Below are positions 27,174 to 35,628 of a stretch of 64,000 nt of DNA, piece by piece. A model generated the notes under the pieces. That model had not been told where the DNA came from. It searched no databases and saw nothing but the letters and a program-made list of their open reading frames with translations. Position 1 is the first letter of the stretch. Each line of letters begins with the position of its first letter. The translations under genes were made by a program, and so were the position numbers. The stretch covers positions 248,001 through 312,000 of the forward strand of contig NZ_JAKEDS010000002.1 in the NCBI RefSeq assembly GCF_021462415.1, written 5' to 3'. This DNA is from Rhodohalobacter sp. 614A (lineage in GTDB: Bacteria; Bacteroidota; Rhodothermia; Balneolales; Balneolaceae).

Positions 27174-27626
27174 CTACTGAAAGTTTGCTTTAGCGTAGAG
27201 TATTTTAAAATTAGTGACGAAGGATACCCCCATAGATTTAGAACGTCCTCCTTGAAGTGCCATCTGTTAAATATGAACCATCCTGACAGGCTGCCGCTGA
27301 GCGGTACCTGGTTTAAGAGAGGGCATAATGATTTTCTGCTGTGTAATAATATACGGTACTTTCAGAACTCAAAAGTTAATAGAGGCTTCCCCTTCCCGGT
27401 GAGAATCCGGACCTGGTGTTCGGATGAGGAGTTGCTGAAAAGTTTTAAAGAGCGGGAAAAACTGATCAGGCAGGTGTACCAGTTTAGCCGGCTCTACTGG
27501 AAATCTGTGAGCCAGCAATCCATACCCGTGACTGTAAAATACCCGGAAATGGTGGCAGAGATGTTCCCGTGGTTTGAAAGCCTCACCCTTCCGTCATTCG
27601 GGAGGAAAAATTTGTGGTTTTTGTGA
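27174..27626 (+). pseudogene. C-terminal remnant of an Argonaute-like PIWI domain
   Basis: The frame is open from 27174 to the stop at 27626, about 150 codons, with only a TTG (27252) or an internal ATG (27273) as starts. The sequence LPLSGTWFKRGHNDFLLCNN, followed by VYQFSRLYWKSVSQQSIPVT and VKYPEMVAEMFPWF and ending in LWFL, reads as the last third of a prokaryotic Argonaute PIWI domain: the GT...DFLL core strand, the SRxYWKS helix and the PVTxKYPEMVA tail. The catalytic Asp residues and MID domain would lie upstream and are absent. Most likely a decayed defence gene. Identification is from motif memory, not alignment. Confidence 0.6.
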
Positions 27627-27666
27627 GTTGCAGGTTATGAGTTGCGGGTTGCGGGTTCAGCTTCGT

Positions 27667-27706
27667 TACTTCGAGTGCAGCAAAGCGGAGTCGAGAAGTC
27701 TCGATG
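27667..27706. repeat. Dispersed hairpin-type intergenic repeat
   Basis: ACTTCGAGTGCAGC near 27669 followed by GGAGTCGAGAAGTCTCGA forms imperfect arms (ACTTC with GAAGT, and TCGAG on both sides). This kind of sequence is a common dispersed intergenic repeat in Bacteroidota genomes. It sits between the Argonaute remnant and the upxY promoter in otherwise non-coding DNA. Confidence 0.4.
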
Positions 27707-27836
27707 TACAAGCTTAATCTACAGGTTCCGGGCAAGCTCGACCGGACGAATTATTGATTACAAATGAGCCTATGCATACACACACAGACTCCAAAGTAGC
27801 TGGCATAAAAAATTATTAACAATTATTAATTTTTTC

Positions 27837-27866
27837 TTGAAAAAAGTTCCCCAACCTGTATCTTCG
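27837..27866 (+). promoter_or_regulatory. Promoter candidate for upxY and the downstream operon
   Basis: TTG (27837-27839), 19 bases, then TATCTTCG (27859-27866), seven of eight positions of TAnnTTTG. It is preceded by a very AT-rich tract (AATTATTAA repeats at 27811-27830) that could serve as an UP-type element. The leader to the upxY ATG would be about 150 bases and includes a short reading frame. Confidence 0.45.
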
Positions 27867-27878
27867 GAGGTGAAAAAA

Positions 27879-27965
27879 ATGTTAAGGATAACCATTCACC
27901 AAGATTGCAACTGTAACATTTTCGGGTTGAATAAATCTTATGAAGAAAAGAATCATTACCATTAG
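27879..27965 (+). CDS. Possible leader peptide upstream of upxY
   Basis: A 28-codon frame starting with ATG at 27879, 8 bases after a strong GGAGG (27866-27870) and ending at TAG 27963-27965. The peptide contains HQDCNCNIFG and ends HYH. It overlaps the expected start of the upxY transcript, so it may be a translated leader that influences upxY expression. No homology is known to me; it may also be chance, although the ribosome site is better than that of most genes here. Confidence 0.3.
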   Translation: MLRITIHQDCNCNIFGLNKSYEEKNHYH

Positions 27966-28026
27966 CCTTAAATGCATAAACCCGGAAAACGCCACGGTAT
28001 GAGCCATTACGGGAAATATTTTTAAA

Positions 28027-28545
28027 ATGATCCAACGTTCTACCGGCAGCCCTTCCAACATACGGGAGTGGTTTGCCTTTTACATTAAACCCCGTCACGA
28101 AAAGAAAGCGGCAGCCCGCCTTGAAGAGCAGTTTAAAATTTACTGCCCCCTGAAAGAAGAGCGGATTCGCTGGAGTGACCGTTGGAAAACGGTAGTAAAA
28201 CCACTCGTTCCGGGATACATTTTTGCGAATGTGACGGAACCGGAGTGGTTACACCTGTTACAAGACCCTTCGGTATTTAGGACGGTCTGTTTCAAGGGGA
28301 AACCGGCCATTATCCGGGAACGGGAAATGGAGGCAATGAAAAAAGTTCTTGGTGAAACCGACTGTGAAGATATTAGGCTGGAACCGCTGAATAAGGGTGA
28401 TCGTGTAGAAATCACAGGTGGATCTTTCCAAAATGTGAATGGTGTAGTTGTAACCATAAAAGGAAACCGCGCCTCCCTGCGCCTGGACTCCCTGAACTGT
28501 GCCATGACCTTCACCGTTTCGGCAGCAATACTGGAGCTGGTTTGA
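28027..28545 (+). CDS. UpxY-type transcription antiterminator (NusG/RfaH paralogue)
   Basis: A 172-residue specialised NusG. The N-terminal NGN domain starts EWFAFYIKPRHEKKAAARLE and contains PLVPGYIFANV; the C-terminal KOW motif is GDRVEITGGSFQNVNGVV. In Bacteroides, UpxY proteins are the first gene of each capsule operon and let RNA polymerase read through that operon only. Here it precedes the AT-rich cassette at 28785-37371 in the same direction, so it should act on those genes. Its own composition matches the host-like flanks, unlike the cassette. No UpxZ-type inhibitor gene follows. Confidence 0.88.
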   Translation: MIQRSTGSPSNIREWFAFYIKPRHEKKAAARLEEQFKIYCPLKEERIRWSDRWKTVVKPLVPGYIFANVTEPEWLHLLQDPSVFRTVCFKGKPAIIREREMEAMKKVLGETDCEDIRLEPLNKGDRVEITGGSFQNVNGVVVTIKGNRASLRLDSLNCAMTFTVSAAILELV

Positions 28546-28606
28546 TAGCAACAAATAGAATGGCGTCATTCCGGCCCCCAACCGTCAGGGAAAACCTTCA
28601 TGTGTA

Positions 28607-28654
28607 ATCACAGCAACAGTCATTCTGATGGAAATCAGAATCTCATAATGTGAT
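28607..28654 (+). promoter_or_regulatory. Nested hairpin between upxY and the cassette
   Basis: An 8-bp perfect stem ATTCTGAT/ATCAGAAT with loop GGAA (28622-28641) sits within a wider 6-bp stem ATCACA (28607-28612) / TGTGAT (28649-28654). No T-run follows, so it is not a standard terminator. Its place just after the antiterminator gene and before the AT-rich genes would suit a pause or recognition element for UpxY, but that is inference. Confidence 0.35.
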
Positions 28655-28784
28655 CACTGGAAAAATATAAAATGTCTATCTGTGCCAGTAAAGCACATTT
28701 TAGTTTCGGAATGGGACTTAGTGAGGCGAAGCTGTATAAAATGAGACATTTAGTTGGAAAATATATGACAACTTCTATGATAAA

Positions 28785-29561
28785 ATGATAAATAAAATCA
28801 AAAAATCTGTCTTTGAACTACTATTAAAAAATCCAAAAGTTTTTGATTCGTATCGAATATTTACTGATAAGTTTAAAAGTAAAAGCGAAGAAAAATTATT
28901 TTTGAGAAACGCAATAGTTGGTATTAAAGACCCTATTAGAATTATTCAGATTGGAGCTAATGATGGGCTTAGAAGTGACCCTGTTCGGGAATTGATTATT
29001 GATTTTAAATGTAAAGCCTTACTAATAGAAGCAGATCCTGTTTGCTATGAAATCTTGAAAGAAAATTACTCCTATCTAAAAGAGAAGGATATAATTTTTC
29101 TAAATGTTGCTGTTGTGCCAAATAAGGAAGATAATATTGGATTTTATTCACTATCAGAAGAATTTCGATCAAAATTAAAAAAATCTGAACAAGTGAAAAT
29201 GGCAAGGAAAGCGAGTACTGATAAATCTTTGTTTATTGATTATTTAAATGAAGTTAATATAGAAAATCCAGAGAATGCAGTTGTTCAGCAAGAAGTAGAA
29301 ACAAAAAAACTTGATGATTTATTTGACGTGTATTTTGAGCCAAATGTTTTAGTAATTGATACCGAAGGATTAGATTGGTCTCTTATGCAAAGTTTAGATT
29401 TGCGTACTTATTCTCCAGATGTGATTTATTTTGAAAGTAAGTTCCCAACGGATGTGAATATTAGACTAGAGGTGTTAACAAAACTAGAGGAATCGGGGTA
29501 TAAAATTCAGGATTTTGGAAATAATATTGGCTGTCAACTTATGGACAGATTGGTTAGATAA
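28785..29561 (+). CDS. FkbM-family methyltransferase
   Basis: A 258-residue SAM methyltransferase. IRIIQIGANDGLRSDPV is the SAM-binding motif I, LLIEADPVCYEILKENY motif II, followed by FLNVAVVPNKED and NVLVIDTEGLDWSLMQSLDL, the FkbM-family motif. Such enzymes O-methylate sugars in O-antigens and other glycans. It is the first gene of the AT-rich cassette and is followed after 2 bases by the flippase gene. The acceptor sugar is unknown. Confidence 0.85.
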   Translation: MINKIKKSVFELLLKNPKVFDSYRIFTDKFKSKSEEKLFLRNAIVGIKDPIRIIQIGANDGLRSDPVRELIIDFKCKALLIEADPVCYEILKENYSYLKEKDIIFLNVAVVPNKEDNIGFYSLSEEFRSKLKKSEQVKMARKASTDKSLFIDYLNEVNIENPENAVVQQEVETKKLDDLFDVYFEPNVLVIDTEGLDWSLMQSLDLRTYSPDVIYFESKFPTDVNIRLEVLTKLEESGYKIQDFGNNIGCQLMDRLVR

Positions 29562-29563
29562 TA

Positions 29564-31009
29564 TTGAGTCTTAGAAAGAAAACTCTTAATGGCCTGTTTT
29601 GGGTAGGACTTGAAAAGGTTGGCCTTCATACTATTCAGCTTGCGGTCTTTATAGTTCTAGCAAGGTTGTTAACGCCTGAGGATTTTGGGTTGGTTGGGAT
29701 GATAATGATTTTATTCTCTGTCTCCTCGACAATCATAGATGGAGGAATAAATCAAGCGATAATACGAGAGAAAGAGTTAATAAGAGATGATCTTGAGACA
29801 GCATTCACAATAAATGTAGTTCTTGGTTTCTTTTTATATAGTCTATTGTATTTATCAGCTCCTTCAGTAAGTGAATTTTATGGAGATTCTCGTCTGACAC
29901 TATTAATAAGAATAATGGGGTTGGCAATATTATTTAAATCATGGGGTCTTGTTTACAGTGCAATTCTTATTCAAAAGTTAGATTTTAAAAAAGAACTTTA
30001 CTTGATGATACCAGCCCATTTAGCGTCTGGTTTCATAGCGATTCTTCTCGCATTTAAAGGGTTTGGGGTTATTTCGTTGGCTGTTAAGTTTGTGGTATTA
30101 GAGTTTCTTAATGCAGTTTTACTTTTTATTTTTTGTTCTTTTAGAGTCAGTTTTGGATTCGATAAAAATTCTCTAAAGAAACTTATTGGGTTTGGATTCA
30201 ACCTATCCGTTTCGAAAATACTGACAAGTATAAATTCAGATATTTATAAAGCTGTTATAGGTAAGGTTTATTCTGCATCAATTTTAGGACTTTACACTCA
30301 ATCACAGAAAATTAAAAGACTCATTTCTGTAAATATAATTAGTGCCATACAGAAGGTTACATATCCAGCACTTGCAAAGATAAGAGACGATAAAAATAAG
30401 CTTAAAGAGACATATAAGAAAATAGTTATAATTAGTTGTCTATTCACAGTACCGCTCATGACAATTCTAATTATAACTGCTGACCCATTAATTCCTTTTC
30501 TTTTGGGAGAACAATGGAGAGATGCAATCCCAATATTACAGATTATTGCTATTGGAGGTATGATTTACAATGTTACTCTTATACATCAAAATTTGCTCAA
30601 AGTTTTGAATAGAACTGATGTTTTTTTAAAACTTGAAGTGATTCAAGTTTTTAATTTTATGTTAGCTCTTTTCATAGGAGTTTGGTTTGATATATATGTA
30701 CTGTTATATCTTATAGTTGTGGTAAGATATATAAATACAATTATCTATGCTTTTTCTGTAGGTCATTTTATTGAATATCCCCTAAGTGAACAATTCAAAG
30801 ATATTGCAGATATAATATGTATCTCAATATTAACATTATTAATAGTTTTATATCTAAAAGGGTTTTTACTTGATTTACAATTAAAGGACATTTATACATT
30901 AGTTTTACTTTTTTCAATATGCATTGTTTTATTTGTTCTTAATGGTATAATATTTAGAACAGATAAATTAAGTTTGATAAAAGAGATTGTATTGGAGAAG
31001 AGAAATTGA
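29564..31009 (+). CDS. wzx: Oligosaccharide flippase (Wzx, PST family)
   Basis: A 481-residue membrane protein with about 12-14 hydrophobic helices. The N-terminus SLRKKTLNGLFWVGLEKVGL and ARLLTPEDFGLVGMIMIL match the WzxC-like group of lipid-linked repeat-unit flippases; GVYSASILGLYTQSQKIK-type and ITADPLIPFLLGEQW segments are also typical. It moves undecaprenyl-linked repeat units across the inner membrane. The start is TTG, 2 bases after the FkbM stop. Strongly AT-rich codon use, like the rest of the cassette. Confidence 0.9.
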   Translation: MSLRKKTLNGLFWVGLEKVGLHTIQLAVFIVLARLLTPEDFGLVGMIMILFSVSSTIIDGGINQAIIREKELIRDDLETAFTINVVLGFFLYSLLYLSAPSVSEFYGDSRLTLLIRIMGLAILFKSWGLVYSAILIQKLDFKKELYLMIPAHLASGFIAILLAFKGFGVISLAVKFVVLEFLNAVLLFIFCSFRVSFGFDKNSLKKLIGFGFNLSVSKILTSINSDIYKAVIGKVYSASILGLYTQSQKIKRLISVNIISAIQKVTYPALAKIRDDKNKLKETYKKIVIISCLFTVPLMTILIITADPLIPFLLGEQWRDAIPILQIIAIGGMIYNVTLIHQNLLKVLNRTDVFLKLEVIQVFNFMLALFIGVWFDIYVLLYLIVVVRYINTIIYAFSVGHFIEYPLSEQFKDIADIICISILTLLIVLYLKGFLLDLQLKDIYTLVLLFSICIVLFVLNGIIFRTDKLSLIKEIVLEKRN

Positions 31010-32175
31010 GTCGAGTTTATATAGTTTCATCAATACTACCACCGACTTTTAGTGGAGCTGGTATAAGAGCATTGCGAACAGCTAAGAACTTATCAGATAA
31101 GTATAATGTCTCCTTAATTACAGAAACAAGTAAAGTTGAAACTGATTTACAAACAGTAGTTATCAAGGGGCTAAGTGGTTATAAAAAAGATCATATTGTC
31201 TTTCTGCTCGTTAAGTATTTCTTCATTTTCTTTATAACACCTTTGAGTATTTTTAACCAATTGAGGAAAATAGAGGAACCCGATTTAATTCATTGTTTTT
31301 CTGTAACTTGGCTTGGTATTTATGTGTATTGGTATAATAAAATTTTTTGGAATGCACCTATACTATTTGAGGTGACTTTATTAGGGAGTGATACTATAGA
31401 TGCAAAAAACAAGTGGTGGATTTATCGGAAAATCAGTGACTATTGTTTAAAAACAGCTGATCAGATAAACGCGATTTCATTGAGATTATATCAAGATTTA
31501 TTAAAGAAAGGTTTAGATAAAGAAAAAATCTCACTTATTTCGAACTCTGTCGATATAGATCGCTTCAAACCGATATCTAAATATCAGCGAAGTATCAACA
31601 AAGGAAATTATAATATCAATAGTGATACATTTGTAATAATTACTACTGCTGGTGTATCTAAGAGGAAAGGCTATTTATTGCTAAAAGATATTGTTAAATC
31701 TTTACCTTCTGACTTTAATTATCATTGGTTTTTTGTTGGTGATTACTCAAGAAGGAAAAAAAGAGATTTAATGAATTATATTTTAAATGATTTTAAAAAA
31801 AATAACATCGACCAAAATGTTACATTCACTGGATATACGGATCCCGTCTCATACCTTAGAATGTCAGATCTCTTTGTCTTTACTTCAGAAAGAGAGGGAT
31901 TTGGAACTGTGATTATTGAGGCGATGAGTTCAGGTCTCCCCATAATCTGCAAAAAAATTGAAGGGATTACAGACTTTATACTTAAGAATAATTCGGGGGT
32001 AATTATTGACTCTAATGATCCGAACGATTTTGTAGAGGAAATTTTAAAAGTTAAGGATGACGAGAAATTAGCAGAAGAAATGGGAAAAAATGCAGTAAAT
32101 GTAGTTAAAAATCGATTTAGCCTTGAGATTATTATAAAAGAATATGATGAACTCTATCAATCATTAATAACATGA
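31006..32175 (+). CDS. Family 4 glycosyltransferase
   Basis: A 389-residue GT-B enzyme. N-terminal VYIVSSILPPTFSGAGIRAL is the glycine-rich acceptor loop; the C-terminal domain shows ISNSVDIDRFKP, ITTAGVSKRKGYLLL, VTFTGYTDPVSYLRMSDLFV and the EX7E motif in REGFGTVIIEAMSSGLPII. The TTG start overlaps the flippase stop (TTGA). It belongs to the AT-rich cassette. Donor sugar unknown. Confidence 0.88.
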   Translation: MSRVYIVSSILPPTFSGAGIRALRTAKNLSDKYNVSLITETSKVETDLQTVVIKGLSGYKKDHIVFLLVKYFFIFFITPLSIFNQLRKIEEPDLIHCFSVTWLGIYVYWYNKIFWNAPILFEVTLLGSDTIDAKNKWWIYRKISDYCLKTADQINAISLRLYQDLLKKGLDKEKISLISNSVDIDRFKPISKYQRSINKGNYNINSDTFVIITTAGVSKRKGYLLLKDIVKSLPSDFNYHWFFVGDYSRRKKRDLMNYILNDFKKNNIDQNVTFTGYTDPVSYLRMSDLFVFTSEREGFGTVIIEAMSSGLPIICKKIEGITDFILKNNSGVIIDSNDPNDFVEEILKVKDDEKLAEEMGKNAVNVVKNRFSLEIIIKEYDELYQSLIT

Positions 32176-32219
32176 TAGCCAATAAGTGATTTTATAATAA
32201 TCAGTTTATTTAAAAAGAT

Positions 32220-33500
32220 ATGATTATACTTTTTTCTTTATTATTTCTTTTAGCAGTAGTTCTTTTAGTTTTCTTATTTCGATCATATACCAGTTTACCA
32301 TATAAGATAGCATTATTGATATTACCATTTAATGCTATAGCGGATATTATGGTGGATTTTTCACTTTTAGGAGAGATTCACTTTGGAGAAATAAGAGGGG
32401 CGATTTTGTTGATTTATGTTTTAGCAATGTTGCCTTTTATAAGGCTAAATGGACCTGCAAGGACAGTAGTGATATGGCTCATCTATCTGTTACCTCTAAT
32501 TTTCTTTAGTTCAGATATTATTTACTCATTCCAGGTTTATTCCAAAGTAGTAATTGCTTACCTGATGTTGCCAATTGGAATTTGGTTATTTCGAAGTAAG
32601 AGAAGCTTTAGTAAGCTATGTGTTTCACTTGTAATTACGTCTTACATCTATGTGATCGGATTTTGCATTTTTCAGTATTTTGATTTGGGTGAAGTTATTT
32701 ATACAGATGAAGGGTTCTCAACGTTTGGAGGTGGACAAGCAAAATTTACCCAAATACTTACTTATGCAGTAATTGCTTTCCCTTTTTCTTTACACATGAG
32801 TGATAGTTTGAATAAGCAAAGAATTGTACACATTTTAGGACATCTTGCATCCGCAATTATTATAATTTTGGTATTTCATAGGTCTTCAATTTATGCATTA
32901 TTATTTGGTTATTTAGTTCTCGTCATAGTCGGATATCAAAGGAAAAATATACTGAAGCTAAGTTTGATTATTCTTTTAGTCATTTTTTCAATAAGTACTT
33001 TTTTTTATCCGAGTATGTATGAATCACTTTTTGTCATATCTGGGGAACGAGATTTTTTGTTAGAGAATGAATTTGAATCTTCAAGGGGAAGACTTAGTGA
33101 GTTATATTTTGTAGAAAGAAATTTTACAAATTATACAACAATTGAAATTCTTTTTGGTCAAGAGTTATTTAATGGCAGGGTTTTAACTGATAGTTATAGA
33201 ATATATAAATCCGCTAGGCCGTTGCATATCGATTATGTTGTAGTTCTTTTAGGTGCTGGAGTCGTTGGGTTATTCATGTATTTTTATATTTATTGGAAAA
33301 TGACTTTATCGATAATTAACAGATCTAAATCTCTTCCAAATACCATTAAAAAAGGTTACTTAGCAACCTTTTTGGGACTTCTTATTGCGTGTCTATCAAT
33401 GTCTCTTTCCAACCAAATATGGGGTCTTTCTTCACTATCAACATTTTTCTTGTTTACGGGGGCAATGATTGGTTTCCCAACCTCTTTTAAAAAGACTTAA
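32220..33500 (+). CDS. O-antigen/polysaccharide polymerase-like membrane protein (Wzy)
   Basis: A 426-residue polytopic membrane protein with about ten hydrophobic helices and one larger soluble loop (residues about 270-340, with GRLSELYFVERNF). No strong motif is readable, as is usual for Wzy, but the topology, length and location between a Wzx-linked transferase and a sulfotransferase make it the polymerase of the cassette. FHRSSIYALLFGY resembles the HRS/T motif of ligase/polymerase helices. It is unrelated in sequence to the polymerase at 8736. Confidence 0.7.
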   Translation: MIILFSLLFLLAVVLLVFLFRSYTSLPYKIALLILPFNAIADIMVDFSLLGEIHFGEIRGAILLIYVLAMLPFIRLNGPARTVVIWLIYLLPLIFFSSDIIYSFQVYSKVVIAYLMLPIGIWLFRSKRSFSKLCVSLVITSYIYVIGFCIFQYFDLGEVIYTDEGFSTFGGGQAKFTQILTYAVIAFPFSLHMSDSLNKQRIVHILGHLASAIIIILVFHRSSIYALLFGYLVLVIVGYQRKNILKLSLIILLVIFSISTFFYPSMYESLFVISGERDFLLENEFESSRGRLSELYFVERNFTNYTTIEILFGQELFNGRVLTDSYRIYKSARPLHIDYVVVLLGAGVVGLFMYFYIYWKMTLSIINRSKSLPNTIKKGYLATFLGLLIACLSMSLSNQIWGLSSLSTFFLFTGAMIGFPTSFKKT

Positions 33501-33502
33501 CC

Positions 33503-34447
33503 TTGAGAAGGATGCCAAAAAAACTCAAACCTAATTTATTTATTGTCGGACAGCCCAAATCTGGTACAACAGCGTTTTATGAATTTCTCAAATCTCATCC
33601 AGATATATATTTACCACCCCAAAAAGAGATTCATTATTTCTGCAAGGACTTTCATAAAGAAAATGAAAGGTACCATGGAGAATGTCTTCATTTTACGTAT
33701 AGAACTGAACCAGAATTTCTATCACTATTTGTGGATCAAAATGGCGAAAAAGTTATCGGCGAGGCTTCCGTAAATTATTTTTATTCAGAAGTTGCTGCAC
33801 AAAATATTCATAATTTTAACTCTGATTCAAAAATACTCATCTTTTTAAGAAATCCAGTTGATTTTTTAAAATCTTGGCATGCTCATTCCTTGCTTACAAA
33901 TGGGGAGACTTATGAAAGTTTAGAAGATGCTTTAAACGCAGAGGAAAGAAGAAAAAATGGAGATGATCTAACGCAAATCATAAAGGTGCCCTCATATCTT
34001 TTTTATACTGAAAGATTACACTACGTTAAACATCTAAAACGCTTTTTAGATGTTTTTCCCAAAGAGCAAATTAAAGTAATTATTTATGATGATATTGTTT
34101 TAAATATCGGAGAAGTCTATAAAGAGATTTTATCTTTTTTAGATGTTGATAAAGATTTTGAACCTGATTTTAAGGTGATCAACTCACGAAAGAAAATACG
34201 CTTTAAGAGTGTCCTTAGGTTTACAAAATTTCCTAAGGTTAAAAAATTAATGAATTTAGCCATTTCAAGGAAAATTCGTCAAAATATTGGCTTGCAAAAA
34301 CTTTTTAAAAAAATATTTCTTGTTCCTTTTGATAAGTATCCAGAAAATGAAAATCTGGAAAAAGATATTAAAAAGAAATTTGAAGAAGAGGTTATTCAAC
34401 TTTCAGATATTCTTGATCGTGATCTGAAAGGGTTATGGAATTTTTAA
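33503..34447 (+). CDS. Sulfotransferase
   Basis: A 314-residue PAPS-dependent sulfotransferase. FIVGQPKSGTTAFYEFLKSH holds the 5'-phosphosulfate loop, and ILIFLRNPVDFLKSWHAH the 3'-phosphate-binding Arg and Ser. KEIHYF is the conserved region near the catalytic base in carbohydrate sulfotransferases. It would sulfate a sugar of the cassette polysaccharide, common in marine bacteria. The TTG at 33503 is 2 bases after the polymerase stop; an ATG at 33512 is the alternative. Confidence 0.88.
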   Translation: MRRMPKKLKPNLFIVGQPKSGTTAFYEFLKSHPDIYLPPQKEIHYFCKDFHKENERYHGECLHFTYRTEPEFLSLFVDQNGEKVIGEASVNYFYSEVAAQNIHNFNSDSKILIFLRNPVDFLKSWHAHSLLTNGETYESLEDALNAEERRKNGDDLTQIIKVPSYLFYTERLHYVKHLKRFLDVFPKEQIKVIIYDDIVLNIGEVYKEILSFLDVDKDFEPDFKVINSRKKIRFKSVLRFTKFPKVKKLMNLAISRKIRQNIGLQKLFKKIFLVPFDKYPENENLEKDIKKKFEEEVIQLSDILDRDLKGLWNF

Positions 34448-34530
34448 ATTATAGAATGTTAGCATTAATCCTAACTGACTTAGAGTTGAATTTCTTCTTA
34501 TTTAACATACAATTCTAGTCATTTTTTTAG

Positions 34531-35589
34531 ATGAAGATTCTAATAACTGTACCACATAGAAGAATTGGAGGTATAGCGAATTATTTCGAGGTCATTAAAA
34601 AATATTTTAGAAGTGATGTCGAATATATTTATCGTGGATCAGTGAAGTATAATAATTATAAGATTTTTGTTTTTATAAGGTTGATTAAAGATTACGCCAT
34701 TTTTGTACAAAAGCTGTTTTATAGAGAGAATAAAATCATTTTAATTAATACTTCAATCAACAAGAATAGCATAATAAGAGATTTGATATACGTTTTTTTG
34801 TCTAAACTCTTTTTTAAAAGAGTAATTTTATTTATCCATGGATGGAATGAAAAAGATGAAGGTTTTTTAAAAAAAAATAGAGGTTTACGTGTTTCGATCA
34901 TGAAAACATGTAATGCTTTTCTTGTTTTGTCAAACACATTCAAAAACAAGTTAAAGTGTTATGGATTTAAATCACCGATTTATATAACAACTACTGTTGT
35001 CGATGATGAATTTGCCCCAAAAGAATTTAAATTTCATAAAACAAACGAAAAAAGAATATTATTTCTCTCACGAATTGAAAAGGAGAAGGGCATTTTTGAG
35101 TTAATTGATGCATTTAAATTATTAAATAAATATCAAAATTTTAAGTTAGTAATAGCAGGAGATGGTACCAAGTATGATGAATTAAGAAGGGTTGTCCTTG
35201 AAAGTTGTACAAGAAATATTATTATCAAAGGGCATATAATTGGGAGTGAGAAGAAAAGAGTTTTTGAAGATTGTGATATATATGTATTTCCAAGCTATCA
35301 TGAAGGAATGCCTACAACAGTCCTTGAAGCAATGTCTTGGGGATTACCTATTATTACTTCCCCTGTTGGGGGATTAAATGATTTTTTTGTTGAAGGGAAA
35401 ATGGGCTATTTCTTAGAAAATCGTGAGCCTAAATACATTGCGGAAAAGATCCTTTCTCTTTTGAATAACCAGGAATTATTAGAGAGTATTTCTAGATATA
35501 ATTTTTATTTTGCCAAAGAGCATTTTTATGCTACTAAAGTTGTAGACAGGCTTGAAAATATATTTAAAGAAATGCAATGTCTTCATTGA
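34531..35589 (+). CDS. Family 4 glycosyltransferase
   Basis: A 352-residue GT-B enzyme. MKILITVPHRRIGGIANYFE is the N-terminal loop; later RILFLSRIEKEKGIFELIDA, LVIAGDGTKYDELRR, and EX7E within YHEGMPTTVLEAMSWGLPI, followed by PVGGLNDFF. All are GT4 landmarks. It lies in the AT-rich cassette, 83 bases after the sulfotransferase. Sugar specificity not readable. Confidence 0.88.
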   Translation: MKILITVPHRRIGGIANYFEVIKKYFRSDVEYIYRGSVKYNNYKIFVFIRLIKDYAIFVQKLFYRENKIILINTSINKNSIIRDLIYVFLSKLFFKRVILFIHGWNEKDEGFLKKNRGLRVSIMKTCNAFLVLSNTFKNKLKCYGFKSPIYITTTVVDDEFAPKEFKFHKTNEKRILFLSRIEKEKGIFELIDAFKLLNKYQNFKLVIAGDGTKYDELRRVVLESCTRNIIIKGHIIGSEKKRVFEDCDIYVFPSYHEGMPTTVLEAMSWGLPIITSPVGGLNDFFVEGKMGYFLENREPKYIAEKILSLLNNQELLESISRYNFYFAKEHFYATKVVDRLENIFKEMQCLH

Positions 35590-35628
35590 AGATAATAGAT
35601 TTTAATTGTTGAGGTAGGGTATATAGAG

